A stretch of 64,000 nucleotides of DNA from Phylloscopus collybita (Eukaryota > Chordata > Aves > Passeriformes > Phylloscopidae). Made by a program: the position numbers and the translations under genes. The notes under the pieces were generated by a model. The model was not told where the DNA came from. It searched no databases and saw only the letters and a list, made by a program, of their open reading frames with translations. Below, one piece after another: positions 60,801-64,000 of the stretch (its first letter is position 1; every line of letters starts with the position of its first letter). The stretch covers positions 12,483,501 through 12,547,500 of the forward strand of contig JAJNNQ010000026.1 of NCBI GenBank assembly GCA_027886175.1. Reading direction: 5' to 3'.

Positions 60801-62753
60801 CCACCGTGTCTCCTACTCCACCACACCACCAGGCTGCAAGAAGGGAGGGCGCTGGGAGGGGAGGGGACCTTCTCTTTCTCATCTGACAGAGCAGAGCTCA
60901 GCAAGGTAAAGCTCTGTCTAGCCAACAAAGCTCTTTACCACGAATATCCTTATTAAACACAGCCTTATCAGAGACCAGTTTCTGCAGTCTGAAGCAGTCA
61001 GGAATTAACTCTGTCAATATAAAATTTCAAGCCAGGATTAGAGCCCAGACCCAAGGGGATGTGACCAAGTGTTCAAGGTACAGCAGAGTCACCTGACCGT
61101 GCTCACACCACGTCAGGGGGCTGCCCAAGGGGCCAGGACTCAGACTGTGCACCCACCACCCTGGTGGTACCTCAGCCCCCCGAAGGGCTCACTCCCCAGG
61201 CCGCTGAAGCAGGAGAAGCGGGATGCTGGAACTTGTCTGTCTAGCAGGATGGAAAGGAAAGACTCTGTCAGTGCTTTCAAAAGAGGACAGGCTAAGGGAA
61301 GACCCTGGCCCAGCAGCATCACCTGTGTGCAAAGGGCATGAAAAGCCAGCCTGGAAGGGGCAGACAGCACTCTACAAGTGTGTGGCATGGGACTGTCAGC
61401 ATGGGAGGTTCACCAGCACTTCCCAAAAGGGTCCCACCATCCACCGAGGTGCATGGCCAAGATATCAACTCATTCAGTATGCTCCTTTGTCAGCCTCTGG
61501 CTCTAATCCCCGCCCACAGGATCAGGCTGTGTCTTCTGCCTTATCCACAAGACGAAGCTGTCTATCCCTGACACAGCCCTCAGGGCTGTGGGACCAACGC
61601 TGCCTGCCTTTGCTCCAGGGCGAGGCTCCTCCGCCGGCAGGGCAGGGCACGGCCGCCTGCCCGGCCTGCAGAAGGTGTCAGCTTTGCCCCACAGCTCCGT
61701 GAGTCAGGCCTTAATGGTGACCTCACTTCTCCTGCTAATATTGAAAAAGCTGGCAATGCTATTGATGGAGACTTGGTGAAACATGTTTGTAATACTGAGC
61801 TAATAAGGCAGCAGTGAGGCTATTGTGCCCTGTCATTAGCAATCCCAGTGAAAGAGCCTTCATGCTGCCCTCTCCTACAGAATACCTGTCCAGCTCCAGT
61901 AAGGCAGAAGTACATTTCAGTGCATGCTTAAGTACAGTCATTTTTAAACTCTTTCCCTGAGCTTATTTTACAGCAGTTCCTAAACAGTTAAGCTCATTAC
62001 TGAGCCCAAATATGAACACAGGGAAAATACTTCCATCGCTTTTGGCACAAAGTAAGTGCAAAAGTTGCCTTCCTGCTTGACTAAAAGCCTGAAAAGCAAA
62101 CAATGCACAGAGCATACATTGTTCAAGAAGGGAGTGCAAACAAGCCTAAAAGCAGATTAACTTTGAAGGTGTTGTACGGGAGCAAAGCAGGCAGCACCTA
62201 CTGTTCCCAGCCCAGCACCCCAGGCAACAGGTGCAGAAGCCAACACTGGGATCCTGACCATTAATCTCCCCGCCAACACTGGGAAAGCCAAAGCTGCAGC
62301 TCAGAAAACAAGCAGCTACTAAAAGAAATTTAAAAGAAGTACAGTCCTAAGACCTTTAACAAGACAAGACCTTCACCCCCAAAGAGCACACACTCCTTCT
62401 TTTAAGACTTATTCATTCTTTCTAAACAAAATGAAGAAGCTTTCAGCGAGCCAAAACCTGTGGGGAGATTTTCAGTCACCAGAGGCAGTAGCACATGCCT
62501 TGATTCCTACTCAAGTCAGCAGAAATCAGGTGCCTAACCCATCCGCGCCTCTGAAATCCCCTCAGTAACAGCTTAATGCCACAAAAGGGAGAAGCAAATG
62601 AGTTTTGTCTATAGGCTGCTTCTCAAACAAAGAATACAAATTGCATGTGACAGGCTGCTGCACAAGTTTGACTGTATGTGTCTATGTGCAAGTGGAAGAG
62701 CTAATGGAGAAGTATGCCAGCTTCAGAAGGGCATATTGCTGCCAGTCATTTTT

Positions 62754-62853
62754 AATAAAAAATAAAATAAAATAAAATAAAATAAAATAAAATAAAATAA
62801 AATAAAATAAAATAAAATAAAATAAAATAAAATAAAACAAAATAAAACAAAAC
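62754..62853 (+). repeat. (AAAAT)n pentanucleotide microsatellite
   Basis: About 19-20 copies of a five-base AAAAT unit over 100 bp, with T-to-C changes in the last copies (62,838 and 62,848). It creates artificial periodic open frames on the minus strand. In the FOXO3 pre-mRNA it reads UUUUA repeats. Confidence 0.97.
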
Positions 62854-64000
62854 AGCATCCCAAAGATCCTGTAGGCCCCATTATGCAAGACCATTTGATT
62901 TGAGCAACCTGCAATTTGGAAGTAGCGTGCACCACTGCCTGCCCATGGCCATGGACCCCCATGGGCCACATAGCTCAATCATCAGAACTGGACTTTCCAA
63001 GCACAGAGCACCAACAAGACTTCCAGCCTACTTACTGTCCCTAAGAGCTAACCCCAGTCAACCCCAAACATTCCTCCTTTTCTTTAAAGGCATTGACTTC
63101 CACGTCCCAATGCATCTGTTTAGAGCAGCATGGTAACTCAATGGCTACAGCTGTGAAACAGACCTGCTGCCCAGGCATGCCCCTGGACTGCACCCCTAGA
63201 TTTTCTGGAGATGATTAGCTGGTTGCATGAGTGTATAGTCTTCCACCCTTAGGAGCTCCTTTATCTACAATGCAAGTGCAGGCTCATGTTGGGTGGCACT
63301 GCTGCAAACAGGGTTCCCAGAAGTCCACTTGTCTCTTTTTTGTTCTTCTTCACTCTTCACTTTTTCACTTCTTCACTGTGTTCTGCAACGTGCCTCAGTG
63401 AGCATGAGAGCACCTGGGAACTCACAGTCACGGCTTCAGATGCAATCGACCAAGCACTGCAAATTCAAGCATTTTTTAAAAAAGTTTTGGTTCATCTTTC
63501 AAAGCAGAGAAAGAGGACAATTTAAAATTTACATCTAATCTTCCCATGTAGGATGCCTGGACTAAGGTAGGGAGCCAAGTCAGGCACCTATGAATTCAAG
63601 TTCTCACCTGGACCTGCTAGCTTCCAAAAGGCTCTTCTGCTAGTCACTTCACAGCACTGTAATTCCCTCCACCCCACCCTTTATCTTCTGCAAATCTCCC
63701 TGGGTGATAAACAGTGAACTCTGTAAACACACTGGCATTTTGATGTGGATTTTCAGTTCAAAAATATTCAAAGTGACACGCATTTGGCAATACTGGAGAA
63801 ACCATATGCAGAAGGTTCCATCCTCACACTGAGAATCTGGGGAGAAACACCCAACAATGTGTTGGGTGTGCTAATGTGAAATCAGTTTTTAGGGGCCAGC
63901 ACCTCCCTCAGTTGTTAGCATTTAAAAGAGGCCACGGCTTTCAGAGGGACACAAGACAGACTCATAGAATTTCAATTAGATTCATGCGCTTACTTCCTTC

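Larger units (their letters stand above)
40026..64000 (-). other. FOXO3: FOXO3 intron between the two main coding exons, 3' part
   Basis: At least 23,975 nt of intron lie upstream of the coding exon on the minus strand; the 5' end is outside the window. It holds CR1 fragments at 45,072-45,590 and 57,621-57,812, an (AAAAT)n microsatellite (62,754-62,853), several A-runs, a group of FOXO-type motifs (50,263-53,144) and candidate conserved blocks at 48,310-48,520 and 55,280-55,520. I found no internal coding exon. A plus-strand polyadenylation-like arrangement at 43,835-43,865 is noted as a finding. Confidence 0.85.

Noticed and set aside
61223..61702. 159-residue plus-strand open frame in a GC-richer part of the FOXO3 intron
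   Set aside because: Lower stop-codon frequency in GC-rich sequence explains it; overlapping frames occur on both strands and no product is recognised.
62682..62978. Minus-strand frame with repeated FYFIL pattern resembling a membrane protein
   Set aside because: It is the translation of the AAAAT microsatellite.
1..64000. A novel multi-gene system, CRISPR array, operon or integrated virus
   Set aside because: The window is an ordinary avian gene locus: one gene, long introns and CR1 fragments. No regularly spaced repeats, gene cluster, viral gene or LTR pair was recognised.

Overview
This is vertebrate nuclear DNA, almost certainly from a bird. The single protein-coding gene I can support is FOXO3, on the minus strand. 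The avian assignment rests on eight clear (and one doubtful) fragments of CR1 LINEs with the typical avian 3' ends, the moderate intron sizes, and a FOXO3 protein close to, but distinct from, the mammalian one. No prokaryotic-style operon, CRISPR array, rRNA or tRNA gene was seen.

Layout, left to right on the plus strand: (1) 1 to about 23,050 is intergenic DNA beyond the 3' end of FOXO3, holding three clear CR1 fragments, several simple repeats and one candidate conserved non-coding block. (2) About 23,055-27,191 is the terminal FOXO3 exon, entirely 3' untranslated (about 4.1 kb), with a polyadenylation signal near 23,075 and microRNA seed matches near its start. (3) 27,192-38,590 is an 11.4-kb intron lying within the 3' UTR. 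(4) 38,591-40,025 is the large 1,435-nt coding exon. It encodes the C-terminal 466 residues, corresponding to human residues 208-673, with the stop codon at 38,625-38,627. (5) 40,026-64,000 is the 3' part of the long first coding intron. The exon for the N-terminus and first half of the forkhead domain lies outside the window, beyond 64,000.

The transcript reads from high to low coordinates: intron 1, coding exon, a splice donor 34 nt after the stop, the 3'-UTR intron, the terminal exon and the poly(A) signal. The coding exon keeps the recognition helix of the forkhead domain, the two C-terminal AKT/SGK phosphorylation sites (human S253 and S315 equivalents), proline-directed kinase sites, an LXXLL motif and the acidic C-terminal transactivation region.

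I found no undescribed multi-gene system. The most interesting points concern FOXO3 itself. The avian exon lacks the methionine used as start of the short 453-residue human isoform. The exon is exactly the size of the human circular FOXO3 RNA. The 3'-UTR intron sits inside the NMD-safe distance. A Pumilio-type motif overlaps the poly(A) signal. FOXO-type motifs cluster in intron 1. Most other open reading frames look like chance frames. Similarity statements are from memory; no alignment was run.
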